Shown here: piece by piece, positions 27,353 to 35,720 of the stretch
How positions within the stretch are numbered: position 1 is the first letter of the stretch
Layout: every line of letters starts with the position of its first letter
Assembly: GCA_018524345.1 (NCBI GenBank)
Contig: JADQAZ010000001.1
Coordinates: 1,178,001-1,242,000 of the forward strand
DNA: 64,000 bases
Reading direction: 5' to 3'
Origin: Harenicola maris
GTDB lineage: Bacteria > Pseudomonadota > Alphaproteobacteria > Rhodobacterales > Rhodobacteraceae
Notes under the pieces: generated by a model
The model's database searches: none
Seen by the model: only the letters and a program-made list of their open reading frames with translations
What the model was told of the DNA's origin: nothing
Program-made: the position numbers and the translations under genes

Positions 27353-28747
27353 ATGTTTGATAGCCTTACTGCCGAAACGCTGGCCCGGATGCAGTTTGCC
27401 TTCACGGTGTCCTTTCACATTATCTTTCCGGCCTTTTCCATCGGGTTGGCCAGTTATTTGGCGGTGCTCAATGCCCTGTGGATGCGGACGCGGGACGAGA
27501 CCTATCTGACGCTGTTTGCCTATTGGAAGAAGATATTTGCCGTGGCTTTTGGCATGGGTGTCGTGTCGGGGATTGTGATGTCTTACCAGTTCGGCACCAA
27601 CTGGTCGGTGTTTTCGGACAAGACGGGGCCGGTGCTTGGGCCGCTGATGGCCTATGAGGTGTTGTCGGCGTTTTTCCTTGAGGCGGGCTTCCTTGGGATC
27701 ATGCTGTTTGGCCGCGAGCGTGTGGGCGAGAAGCTGCATATGTTTGCCACCGCCATGGTGGCCTTTGGCACCTTGATGTCGGCGACATGGATCCTGTCGG
27801 TGAATTCATGGATGCAGACGCCTGCGGGTTATAGCATCAACGAGCTGGGGCAATTCGTGCCGGAGGATTGGTGGGCGATCGTGTTCAACCCCTCCTTTCC
27901 CTATCGCCTTGTTCACATGGTTCTGGCGGCTTACCTCACCACGGCTTTGGTGGTCGGGGCTGTCGGGGCCTTGCATCTGCTGCGGCGGCGCGAGGATGCA
28001 CCGGCGCGGCGGATGTTCTCTATGGCGATGTGGATGTTGATCGTGGTGGCGCCCCTGCAGATTTTTGCGGGCGATATGCATGGTTTGAACACGCTGGAGC
28101 ATCAGCCGGTGAAGGTTATGGCCATGGAGGGCCATTACGACAGTCACCCCGATGGCGCGCCCCTGATCCTGTTTGGCATTCCCAATCCGGCGGAGAAGCG
28201 AATTGACTATGCCATTGAAATCCCCAAGCTTTCCAGCCTGATCCTGAAGCATCACCTTGATGCGCCGCTGGATGGGCTGGACACCATTCCCGATGAGGAT
28301 GAACCGCCTGTGGCGATTGTGTTCTGGAGCTTTCGCGTGATGGTGGGGCTTGGCTTTGCCATGCTGGGGCTTGGGGCTTGGGCCATTTGGCGGCGGATGC
28401 GGGGGCGTTTGTATGACACGCCGATGCTGCACCGCGCGGCGATTGTCATGGGGCCGATGGGCTTTGTTGCGGTTCTGGCCGGGTGGGTGACGACGGAGGT
28501 CGGGCGGCAGCCCTTTACCGTCTATGGCCTGCTGCGGACCAGCGAGAGCCTTGCGCCGGTGGAGGCGCCTGCGGTTGCGGCCTCCCTCCTTGCCTTTATC
28601 GTTGTGTATTTCTTTATCTTTGGCGCGGGGACGTTCTACCTGTTGCGGATGATGAACAAGCCTGCGGCGACCAAGCACCTTGGCCTGAAGGACGGGCCGA
28701 TCCGCACGGCGCCGCTTCAGGGGGCGAAGGAGGTTTCCGATGTTTGA
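27353..28747 (+). CDS. cydA: Cytochrome bd-type ubiquinol oxidase subunit I (cyanide-insensitive type)
   Basis: A 464-residue membrane subunit with about nine transmembrane helices that carries the hemes and the quinol site. Conserved heme-ligand regions are present: the histidine in VSFHIIFPAF (H22), RLVHMVLAAYLTT, and the GRQPFTVYGLLRTSES stretch at the quinol side. The Q-loop is short, as in CioA-type oxidases rather than E. coli CydA, which suggests the cyanide-insensitive subgroup. ATG 27353 follows GGAG by seven bases and gives the family N-terminus. The stop overlaps cydB. High-affinity oxygen reduction at low oxygen or under stress is expected. Confidence 0.95.
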   Translation: MFDSLTAETLARMQFAFTVSFHIIFPAFSIGLASYLAVLNALWMRTRDETYLTLFAYWKKIFAVAFGMGVVSGIVMSYQFGTNWSVFSDKTGPVLGPLMAYEVLSAFFLEAGFLGIMLFGRERVGEKLHMFATAMVAFGTLMSATWILSVNSWMQTPAGYSINELGQFVPEDWWAIVFNPSFPYRLVHMVLAAYLTTALVVGAVGALHLLRRREDAPARRMFSMAMWMLIVVAPLQIFAGDMHGLNTLEHQPVKVMAMEGHYDSHPDGAPLILFGIPNPAEKRIDYAIEIPKLSSLILKHHLDAPLDGLDTIPDEDEPPVAIVFWSFRVMVGLGFAMLGLGAWAIWRRMRGRLYDTPMLHRAAIVMGPMGFVAVLAGWVTTEVGRQPFTVYGLLRTSESLAPVEAPAVAASLLAFIVVYFFIFGAGTFYLLRMMNKPAATKHLGLKDGPIRTAPLQGAKEVSDV

Positions 28748-29741
28748 GCTGTCTTTTATCTGGGCGGGGATCATTGCTTTTGCGGTGCTGACCTATGTGG
28801 TGCTGGACGGGTTTGATCTGGGCATCGGGATCCTGTTTCCCACCGCCAAGGAGGAGCGGGACAAGGCGGTGATGATGAATTCCATCGCGCCGATCTGGGA
28901 CGGGAACGAGACTTGGCTGGTGCTGGGGGGCGGCGGGCTCTTTGCCGTGTTCCCGCTGGCCTATGCGGTGGTGATGCCGGCGCTTTATATGCCGATCATC
29001 CTGATGCTTCTGGCGTTGATCTTTCGCGGGGTGGCCTTTGAGTATCGCTGGCGCACGGAGCGGTGGAAGCCGGTTTGGGACAAGGCGTTTTTCGGCGGAT
29101 CGCTGGTGGCGGCGTTTATGCAGGGGATTGCCCTTGGCGCGCTTGTGCAGGGGATCGAGGTTGAGGGGCGCGCCTATGCGGGCGGTTGGTGGGACTGGCT
29201 GAGCCTGTTTTCGGTTCTGACCGGTTTTGCCGTTGTGGTCGGCTATGCCCTGCTTGGGGCCTGTTGGGTGATTTTGAAGACCGAAGGCGACTTGCAGGCG
29301 CGGATGCGCGGCTATGCCAAATGGCTTGGGCTGGGCACGTTGGGGTTCATCGGGTTGGTCAGTATTCTGACGCCGTTTCAGGACCCGGAGTATTTCCAGC
29401 GTTGGTTTAACCTGCCGGGCAGTGTCTTGAGCGTGGTGATGCCTGCGGCGGTTCTGGCGGCGGCCTTTGCGCTGTTTACCGGCCTGAAGGCGGGCAAGGA
29501 TTTGCAGCCGTTTCTGGCGGCGCTGTCCCTGTTTGTGCTGTGTTTCATTGGCATCGGGATCAGCTTTTACCCCAATATTGTGCCCCCTGCCCTGACCATT
29601 GCCGAGGCGGCGGCGCCTGATAGCTCGCTGTGGTTTGCCTTGGTGGGCACGGTTGTTCTGGTGCCGATGATCCTTGGCTATACCGCCTATGCCTATTGGG
29701 TGTTTCGCGGCAAGATTGACCCTGACGAGGGCTATCACTGA
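28740..29741 (+). CDS. cydB: Cytochrome bd-type ubiquinol oxidase subunit II
   Basis: A 333-residue membrane subunit with about eight helices. The family pattern VLDGFDLGIGILFP is near residue 25 and NETWLVLGGGGLFAVFP near residue 57. It pairs with the CydA/CioA subunit encoded immediately upstream (8-base overlap) and shares its last base with the start of a 30-codon gene, giving a three-gene oxidase operon. Confidence 0.95.
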   Translation: MFELSFIWAGIIAFAVLTYVVLDGFDLGIGILFPTAKEERDKAVMMNSIAPIWDGNETWLVLGGGGLFAVFPLAYAVVMPALYMPIILMLLALIFRGVAFEYRWRTERWKPVWDKAFFGGSLVAAFMQGIALGALVQGIEVEGRAYAGGWWDWLSLFSVLTGFAVVVGYALLGACWVILKTEGDLQARMRGYAKWLGLGTLGFIGLVSILTPFQDPEYFQRWFNLPGSVLSVVMPAAVLAAAFALFTGLKAGKDLQPFLAALSLFVLCFIGIGISFYPNIVPPALTIAEAAAPDSSLWFALVGTVVLVPMILGYTAYAYWVFRGKIDPDEGYH

Positions 29742-29833
29742 TGAAGCGATTGCTGTGGTTTGTAGGGATATGGCTCGCCTCGGTCGCGGCGCTTGGGGTG
29801 GTGGCCTATGTGATCCGGCTGGCGATTGCCTGA
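29741..29833 (+). CDS. DUF2474 small membrane subunit of the bd-type oxidase (CydX-like)
   Basis: A 30-residue protein starting at ATG 29741, overlapping the cydB stop by one base. It begins MKRLLWFVGIWLASVAALG and consists of one transmembrane helix with a positive N-terminus. DUF2474 proteins of this size and position accompany cyanide-insensitive bd oxidases and are thought to play the role of CydX, stabilising the heme subunit. Function in this organism is inferred from family and position; the gene is short enough to be missed by most gene callers. Confidence 0.88.
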   Translation: MKRLLWFVGIWLASVAALGVVAYVIRLAIA

Positions 29834-29897
29834 CGGGGCTGTTACCACGGGCGCAGGTTAAACAGGCCGGCCGAGGGGCCGGATGAGGGAGGACGAT

Positions 29898-30914
29898 ATG
29901 AACCGTTTCACCAGCTTTGCAGGGGCCATGGGCCTTGCCTTTGCCGCGAGCGGCGCCTTTGCGCAGGATGTGACCCTGCGGGTGCATCACTTTTTGCCCG
30001 AGCGCGCCTCGCTTCATGCGCAGCTTTTGGTGCCTTTGGCCGAGCGTCTTGACGAAGCATCAGAGGGGCGGATCAAGCTGGAGCTGTTCCCGGCCATGTC
30101 CCTCGGCGGGCGTCCGGGCGACCTGTATGATCAGGCGGTGGACGGCGCGGTGGATATTGTGCTGACCCTGCCGGGCTATACCGCCGGTCGGTTCAACCAG
30201 ACCGAGGTGTTCGAGCTTCCTTTCATGATGCGCGATGCGCGGGCGACAGCCTCGGCCTTTTGGGACCTGATCGAGAGCGAGTTGCAGGACGGCGAATATG
30301 ACGAGACGCAGATTTTGGGCGGCTGGGTGCATGGCCCCGGTGTGATCCATTCCAGCAAGCCGGTGGAAAAGCTGGAGGACCTTGCGGGGATGGAATTGCG
30401 CGGGCCGACCCGTGTGATCACCGATCTGCTCGGCGAATTTGGCGCGACCCCTGTGGGGATGCCCCTGCCCTCGATCCCCGAGAACCTGTCCAAGGGGGTT
30501 ATTCAGGGCGCTGTGGTGCCATGGGAGGTTGTGCCCTCGATCAAGCTGCAGGAGCTGGTGAGCAACCACACCGAGGTGACCGGGGATGAGGCGCTTTATA
30601 CCGCGACCTTTGTTCTGGCGATGAACCTTGATGCCTATGACGACATGCCGGACGAGTTGCGCGATATTCTGGATGCGGAGACCGGCAAGGCCTTTTCCGC
30701 CGATGCCGGTGCGGCCATGGCGGAATGGGACGCGCCATCGCGCGAGATTTCATCTGGTAACAACATCATCCAGCTTTCGGCCGAGGAGGTCGCCCGTTGG
30801 AAAGCGGCGGCGCAGCCGGTGTATGACCGCTGGATCGCCCGCGCAGAGGGCGAGGGCTTTGACGGGGCCGCGGCGATCGAGACCGCTAGGGGCCTGATCG
30901 AGAGCAATATGTAG
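29898..30914 (+). CDS. TRAP transporter substrate-binding protein (DctP family)
   Basis: A 338-residue periplasmic TRAP binding protein. The signal peptide of about 20 residues ends at SGAFAQDVTL, and the mature start VTLRVHHFLPERASLHAQLLVP matches the DctP pattern; the substrate-carboxylate arginine is expected in MELRGPTRVITDLL. ATG 29898 has a strong site (GGGAGGA), so the earlier in-frame ATG at 29883 is rejected. It heads a dctP-dctQ-dctM operon. Substrate is unknown; TRAP systems usually import organic acids, and the closeness of hppD is not enough to assign one. Confidence 0.92.
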   Translation: MNRFTSFAGAMGLAFAASGAFAQDVTLRVHHFLPERASLHAQLLVPLAERLDEASEGRIKLELFPAMSLGGRPGDLYDQAVDGAVDIVLTLPGYTAGRFNQTEVFELPFMMRDARATASAFWDLIESELQDGEYDETQILGGWVHGPGVIHSSKPVEKLEDLAGMELRGPTRVITDLLGEFGATPVGMPLPSIPENLSKGVIQGAVVPWEVVPSIKLQELVSNHTEVTGDEALYTATFVLAMNLDAYDDMPDELRDILDAETGKAFSADAGAAMAEWDAPSREISSGNNIIQLSAEEVARWKAAAQPVYDRWIARAEGEGFDGAAAIETARGLIESNM

Positions 30915-30925
30915 CAGATTGGCGA

Positions 30926-30960
30926 GGGGGGCCGCGGCGCAGGCTGGCGGCCCCCTTTGT
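30926..30960 (+). terminator. Terminator-like attenuator between TRAP binding-protein and permease genes
   Basis: GGGGGCCGC (30926-30934) pairs perfectly with GCGGCCCCC (30946-30954), followed by TTTGTTTT. It lies directly after the binding-protein gene and probably reduces readthrough into the permease genes. Confidence 0.75.
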
Positions 30961-31023
30961 TTTGGGCCCCTCTATCGGGCCTGTGTATTGACAAGGCGCG
31001 CAATCCAAGGCCCCTACCCCGAT

Positions 31024-31650
31024 ATGATGTCTTTTGTGACCATAGAGCGCCGGATGGAGCAGCTGGCGGGTGGATTGGCCGTTTTGGGCGGGCTTGGGCT
31101 GTTGTTTGCGACTGCCATGACCTGCGCGTCGATTTTACTGAAGCTGCTGCGGCGCGGGCTGGATTGGCTGTTTCCCCCCGTGGATGCGGTTCTGGTTCTG
31201 GAGGCTGTGCGGCCCATTCTGGGCGAGGAAGAATTGGTGACCTACGGCGTTGGCGTGGCCCTGTTTGCGGCCCTGCCGTGGTGCATGATCCGGCGCGGGC
31301 ATATCAAGGTGGACCTGCTGGAGCCGCTGTTTGGCGGGCGGTTCAATCGGGCGCTGGATCTGCTGGGGGATCTGGCGCTTGCGGTGATTGCCTATCTGAT
31401 CCTGACGCGGCAGTGGTTTTTGATTTTCAAGAAGGCGCGGCGGAGCGAGGAGAGTTTCTTTGGCGCTTTGTTCTCGGGCGATGTCTCGGTTGTGGGGGAT
31501 CGGTTGCGGGATGGGCAGGAGAGCCAAATTTTGGGCCTGCCGCTTTGGCCGACCTATATGGTGGCGGAGCTTTGCGTGGCGGTGTTTTTCATGGTCGCCT
31601 GTTTTTGTGTGCTGCGCTCGGCGCGGGCGCTGTGGCGCGGCGGGGCCTAG
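31024..31650 (+). CDS. TRAP transporter small permease subunit (DctQ family)
   Basis: A 208-residue membrane protein with four hydrophobic helices, the small TRAP membrane subunit. The family-typical region after helix two (WCMIRRGHIKVDLLEPLF) is present. ATG 31024 is preferred, as the chain before it up to 30919 is translated terminator and spacer; a second ATG follows at 31027. The protein is somewhat long for DctQ because of a loop of about 50 residues between helices three and four. It precedes the large permease gene by three bases. Confidence 0.88.
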   Translation: MMSFVTIERRMEQLAGGLAVLGGLGLLFATAMTCASILLKLLRRGLDWLFPPVDAVLVLEAVRPILGEEELVTYGVGVALFAALPWCMIRRGHIKVDLLEPLFGGRFNRALDLLGDLALAVIAYLILTRQWFLIFKKARRSEESFFGALFSGDVSVVGDRLRDGQESQILGLPLWPTYMVAELCVAVFFMVACFCVLRSARALWRGGA

Positions 31651-31653
31651 GGG

Positions 31654-33003
31654 ATGGCGGGGTTTTTGACGGCGCATCTGACGGATTTCCAGCTGGGTCT
31701 TTTGGGCTTTCCGGTGCTGCTCTGCCTGATTGCCCTGCGGATCCCGATTGCGGCGGCGATGTTTATCGTTGGCCTTGGCGGCACCTATCTGGTGGCGGGC
31801 AATATGCGGATGATGGACAGCCAGTTGAAGACCTTCGCCTATGGCACCTTGATGAATTATTCGCTGTCGATCATTCCGCTGTTCCTGTTGATGAGCGAGT
31901 TTGCCACGCGGGGCGGCATGTCGGCGGCGCTGTTTCGGGCGGCGGGGGCGTGGCTGGGTCATCGGCGCGGGGGGCTGGCCATGGCGGCTGTGGGGGCCTC
32001 TGCGGGGTTCGGGGCGATGTGCGGGTCGTCGCTCGCCACTGCGTCCTCCATGGGCCGCGTGGCCCTGCCGGAGCTGCGGCGGGCGGGGTATTCCGGGGCG
32101 CTGTCGACGGGGGCTTTGGCGGCGGGGGGCACCTTGGGGATCTTGATCCCGCCCTCGGTGGTCTTGGTGATCTATGCCATTCTGGCCGAGGAGAACATCG
32201 AGCGGTTGTTCACCGCGGCCTTCATCCCCGGGGCGATTGCGATGATCGGCTATATGGTGACCGTGGCGATCTATACGCGCTTTGTGCCGGAGGCAGGGCG
32301 GGCCCTGCCGCGGATGCCCTATAGGGAGCGGTTTGCTGTCTTGCTGCCGGTTTGGCCGGTGGCTGTGATCTTTGCGCTGGTGATTGGCGGCATCTATACG
32401 GGGGCGTTTTCGCCCACGGCGGCGGCGGCTGTCGGGGTGGCGGGCACGGCGGTGGTGGCTTGGTTTGCGGGGGGATTGGGCTTGGCGGCGCTGCGCGAGG
32501 CGCTGCTGAACACCGCCAAGACATCGGGGATGATTTTTTTCATCGTGCTCTCGGCGGGGGTGCTTAATTCCTTCCTCTCCTCGGCGCAGGTGCCGCAGAG
32601 CCTGGCGGCCTATTTCCTCTCGGCGGAGCTGTCGCCATGGGTAATCCTGATCGGGATGCTGCTGCTTTATGTGGTGCTGGGGACGGTGATGGATTCGCTG
32701 GCGATGATTTTCCTGACCGTGCCGATATTCATCCCGATCATTGCGGGGCTGGATTTCGGCATTCCCCCGGCGGAGGTGGGCATCTGGTTCGGGATATTGG
32801 TGCTGATGTCGGCGGAGATCGGGCTGATCACGCCGCCTGTGGGGCTGAACCTGTTTGTGATCAACGCCATGGCGGATGAGACGCGGATCGGGCAGACCTA
32901 TCGCGGGGCGCTGCCTTTTGTGCTGTCTGATCTGGTGCGGATTGCGCTTTTGGTGGCTTTCCCGGGGATCACGCTTTGGCTGGTGCGGCTGTTTTACGGC
33001 TAG
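31654..33003 (+). CDS. TRAP transporter large permease subunit (DctM family)
   Basis: A 449-residue membrane protein with about a dozen helices that carries the ion-coupled transport pathway. The family stretch GASAGFGAMCGSSLATASSM and the later GTLGILIPPSVVLVIYA are typical of DctM. It works with the DctP and DctQ proteins just upstream. Its last four bases overlap the end of the convergent Rieske gene, an unusually tight convergent arrangement with no room for a terminator. Confidence 0.94.
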   Translation: MAGFLTAHLTDFQLGLLGFPVLLCLIALRIPIAAAMFIVGLGGTYLVAGNMRMMDSQLKTFAYGTLMNYSLSIIPLFLLMSEFATRGGMSAALFRAAGAWLGHRRGGLAMAAVGASAGFGAMCGSSLATASSMGRVALPELRRAGYSGALSTGALAAGGTLGILIPPSVVLVIYAILAEENIERLFTAAFIPGAIAMIGYMVTVAIYTRFVPEAGRALPRMPYRERFAVLLPVWPVAVIFALVIGGIYTGAFSPTAAAAVGVAGTAVVAWFAGGLGLAALREALLNTAKTSGMIFFIVLSAGVLNSFLSSAQVPQSLAAYFLSAELSPWVILIGMLLLYVVLGTVMDSLAMIFLTVPIFIPIIAGLDFGIPPAEVGIWFGILVLMSAEIGLITPPVGLNLFVINAMADETRIGQTYRGALPFVLSDLVRIALLVAFPGITLWLVRLFYG

Positions 33004-33347
33004 GCAACGGTGAGCTGACCATCTGCCAGCGTGACGGGGATCGCGGCGAGGGCTTGGCCCGCGCAGATACCCGCGCCCTGCCCCGTTTGCGCATCAAAGC
33101 TGGCATTGTGGTTGGAGCACATCAGGGCGGTGCCGTCCTGCGTCAGCAGCGCGTCGGAGCGGGTGTTGAGCGGCAGGAACTGGTGCGGGCAGGCATTGAC
33201 GAAGGCCCATGCATCCGCGCCGCGGCGCAGGGCGACGACGGGGAAGCCGCCTATTTCAAAGCATTTGGTGCCGCCATCCGGCAGGGTATCGAGCGCGCAG
33301 AGCGGGGTTCCGGGCGCTGGCGCGCCCGGAAAATCGGTATAGTCCAT
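33000..33347 (-). CDS. Small Rieske 2Fe-2S protein
   Basis: A 115-residue Rieske-type ferredoxin-like protein. The two cluster motifs are NACPHQFLPL (about residue 52) and MCSNHNASFD (about residue 76), giving the two Cys and two His ligands. It has no signal or membrane segment, so it is a soluble electron carrier or the small component of an oxygenase. It starts six bases after the hppD stop on the same strand, so it is likely co-transcribed with hppD. No partner oxygenase subunit is adjacent; the electron acceptor is unknown. Confidence 0.88.
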   Translation of the reverse strand: MDYTDFPGAPAPGTPLCALDTLPDGGTKCFEIGGFPVVALRRGADAWAFVNACPHQFLPLNTRSDALLTQDGTALMCSNHNASFDAQTGQGAGICAGQALAAIPVTLADGQLTVA

Positions 33348-33352
33348 CGGGG

Positions 33353-34453
33353 TTATTCCACGAGGACGCCGCGGCGGATCTGGTCCTCTTCGATGCTTTC
33401 GAACAGGGCCTTGAAGTTCCCCTCGCCAAAGCCGTCGTCGCCTTTGCGCTGGATGAATTCAAAGAAGATCGGGCCGATCACGGTTTTCGAGAAGATTTGC
33501 AGAAGGATGCGGGTCATGCCGCCGCCAACCACGCCTTCGCCGTCGATCAGGATGCCGTGTTTGCGCATGCGATCAAGGGGTTCTTCGTGGTCCTTCACGC
33601 GCTTTTTGCTCATCTCGTAATAGACATCCGGCGGCCCGGGCATGAATTCAACGCCATTGTCGGCAAGCTGGTCGGTGCCGACGTAGATGTCGTTGCTGGC
33701 GATGGCGATATGCTGGATGCCCTCGCCTTTGTATTCGCGCAGATACTCCTCGATCTGGGAGTTCTCGTCGGCGCTCTCGTTGATCGGGATGCGGATTTTG
33801 CCGCAGGGCGATGTGAGCGCGCGGGAGGTCAGGCCGGTGACTTTACCTTTGATGTCGAAGAACTTGATTTCTTTGAAATTAAAGGCGGTGGCATAGAATT
33901 TATACCAGGTGTCCATATTGCCGCGCATGACGTTATGGGTCAGGTGGTCGAGGTAGAAGAACCCTGCCCCTTCGGGGGCTGGATCACGCTCGCCGAGCCA
34001 TTCGTAATCCGTGTCATAGGGGGAGCGGCCTTCGTCGTAATCCTCGATGAAATAGAGCAGCGAGTCGCCGATGCCGTAGCAGGCGGGCGCGTCGATGGTC
34101 TTGTTCGGTCCGGTGTATTCCTTGGCGCCGTAGTCCACCGCGCATTTCAGGGCATGGGCGGCGTCCACGACGCGCCAGGCCATGGCGGGGGCGCAGGGGC
34201 CGTGATCCTTGACGAATTGCTCGGCATGGGTGCCTTTGGCGCGGTTGAGGATATAGTTGACGCCCCCCTGCCGGTAGAGGGAGATGTCGAGGGTTTTGTG
34301 ACGGGCGACTTCGGTGAAGCCCATCGATTCAAAGAGAGGTTCCAGTTTGCCGGCCTCTGGGTGGGCGAATTCGACGAATTCGAAACCGTCTGTGCCAGCA
34401 ATGTTAAGGGTATCGATTACGGCCTTCGGCGCGTCATGAGGGAATGGTCCCAT
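33353..34453 (-). CDS. hppD: 4-hydroxyphenylpyruvate dioxygenase
   Basis: A 366-residue vicinal-oxygen-chelate dioxygenase that converts 4-hydroxyphenylpyruvate to homogentisate in tyrosine degradation. The non-heme iron ligands fit H173 (LDHLTHNV), H248 (GIQHIAI) and E332 (FFEFIQRKGDDGFGEGNF), and the C-terminal FEFIQRKGDDGFGEGNF signature is characteristic. ATG 34453 has AGGAGG six bases upstream. The small Rieske gene follows on the same strand. No homogentisate dioxygenase gene is in the window. Confidence 0.95.
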   Translation of the reverse strand: MGPFPHDAPKAVIDTLNIAGTDGFEFVEFAHPEAGKLEPLFESMGFTEVARHKTLDISLYRQGGVNYILNRAKGTHAEQFVKDHGPCAPAMAWRVVDAAHALKCAVDYGAKEYTGPNKTIDAPACYGIGDSLLYFIEDYDEGRSPYDTDYEWLGERDPAPEGAGFFYLDHLTHNVMRGNMDTWYKFYATAFNFKEIKFFDIKGKVTGLTSRALTSPCGKIRIPINESADENSQIEEYLREYKGEGIQHIAIASNDIYVGTDQLADNGVEFMPGPPDVYYEMSKKRVKDHEEPLDRMRKHGILIDGEGVVGGGMTRILLQIFSKTVIGPIFFEFIQRKGDDGFGEGNFKALFESIEEDQIRRGVLVE

Positions 34454-34739
34454 GGGGATCCTCCTGAAAGGTCAGCGCGGCTGTCGTGCCCTCCGCGCGA
34501 AATGAAATGAAAACCCGGCCCGCGGGTGTCCTGCCCTATGCGCATGTGGCGCTTGGGCGTTTCAGGATGGCGAAACTCTATCGCCGGATTTTTTCTGCGT
34601 CAAGAATTGTGATCGGCCTCGCGCTGTATACAGGGCTTTGCCGCTCGACTTCTACCTTAGGTTGCCTTAAAATTAACGGTGGGATGAGACATATATTGAA
34701 GCTCTGCAGTGCCCGTTTTTTGAGTGAGGCCTTGAGCGT

Positions 34740-35489
34740 ATGATTGACTATATAGACCGTGTTTGCAGGGCGACCAGCCTTGAAGAGCTGTGGGATTATC
34801 ACTGTATCCGCATGGCGGAATTTGGATTCACGCGCCTGTTTTACGGATACACCCGCTTTCGCACTGCGACCTCTGTTGGCGATATGCAGGATCTGCTGCT
34901 GCTGACCAATCACGAGAGTTCCTATGTTGAGGGATTCTTTGAGGACGGGCTGTTTTGGCATGCGCCGATGGTTCGTTGGGCCTTGAGCAATGTCGGGGCC
35001 TGTAGCTGGCGCTGGATGGGGGATCAGGCGCGGGCCGGAACCCTGACGGAAAAAGAGCTGAAGGTGGTGGATTTCAATCTCGCCCATGGGGTGACCGCCG
35101 GATATTCAATCAGCTTTAGCGATGCCTCCCCCCGCTTTAAGGGCGCGATTGCGCTGACCTCCCCTTCCGGGGTGAGCCAGCAGGAGGCCGACGAGATCTG
35201 GGCCGAGCATGGGCAGACCTTGGTGGCAATGAATTCCGTGGCGCACCTGAAGCTGGCCAGCCTGCCCCATAGCGGATCGCGCCGCCCCCTGACCACGCGG
35301 CAGCGCGAGGCGCTGGAGTGGGTTGGCGAGGGCAAGACCATGCAGGACATCGCCACCATCATGGGCCTGACCCAAGCGACGGTGGAAAAGCATCTGCGTC
35401 TGGCGCGGGAGGCCTTGGCCGTGGACACCACAGCGCAGGCGGTTTTGAAGGCCAGCATGCAGAACCAGATTTACCATCTGGAACGCTAG
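34740..35489 (+). CDS. LuxR-family transcriptional regulator with autoinducer-binding domain (LuxR solo)
   Basis: A 249-residue LuxR-type regulator: N-terminal autoinducer-binding domain (about residues 20-165) and a C-terminal GerE helix-turn-helix (LTTRQREALEWVGEGK then TQATVEKHLRLAREAL). No luxI-type synthase lies in the window, so it is a solo as seen here. Of the acyl-homoserine-lactone pocket residues, aromatic positions (GYTRF, SWRWM) and the glycine in LAHGVTAGYSISF seem conserved, while the region around the ligand aspartate reads EDGLFWHAP rather than the usual D-P. Whether it binds a lactone is open. The 286 bases upstream hold its promoter and that of hppD. Confidence 0.88.
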   Translation: MIDYIDRVCRATSLEELWDYHCIRMAEFGFTRLFYGYTRFRTATSVGDMQDLLLLTNHESSYVEGFFEDGLFWHAPMVRWALSNVGACSWRWMGDQARAGTLTEKELKVVDFNLAHGVTAGYSISFSDASPRFKGAIALTSPSGVSQQEADEIWAEHGQTLVAMNSVAHLKLASLPHSGSRRPLTTRQREALEWVGEGKTMQDIATIMGLTQATVEKHLRLAREALAVDTTAQAVLKASMQNQIYHLER

Positions 35490-35622
35490 GCGCGGTTTCG
35501 GGGTGCTCTGCCTTAGGTAGAGTTGCTGCGAGCGCGAATCGCCTTCGGGTTATGTCGTCAAAAATTTTCGTGAATGGGGGCCGCCGGAGGGCGGCGACTT
35601 GCCCCTATGTAACGCATTTCAA

Positions 35623-35641
35623 AAGTGACCTAGGGTCACTT
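35623..35641. promoter_or_regulatory. Inverted-repeat operator-like site
   Basis: AAGTGACC (35623-35630) and GGTCACTT (35634-35641) form a perfect inverted repeat around TAG. It lies after the LuxR gene and 80 bases before the structured-RNA locus, in AT-richer sequence. The regulator is unknown; the neighbouring LuxR protein is one possibility, though the site is shorter than a classical lux box. Confidence 0.5.
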
Positions 35642-35720
35642 CGTAAATATTTCGTGAAAAACCCTATTCAAGCAAGCAGGTAGGGGATTCCCGACTTTAA
35701 CTACCGGGCCGTATGTTACA

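Noticed and set aside
30957-32324. 455-codon plus-strand frame across dctQ and dctM
   Set aside because: Shifted-frame shadow of the two TRAP permease genes, which have clear membrane helices.
34624-34633. CTGTATACAG as a lux box for the LuxR gene
   Set aside because: Only a 10-base palindrome, whereas lux boxes are about 18-20 bases; too short to support.
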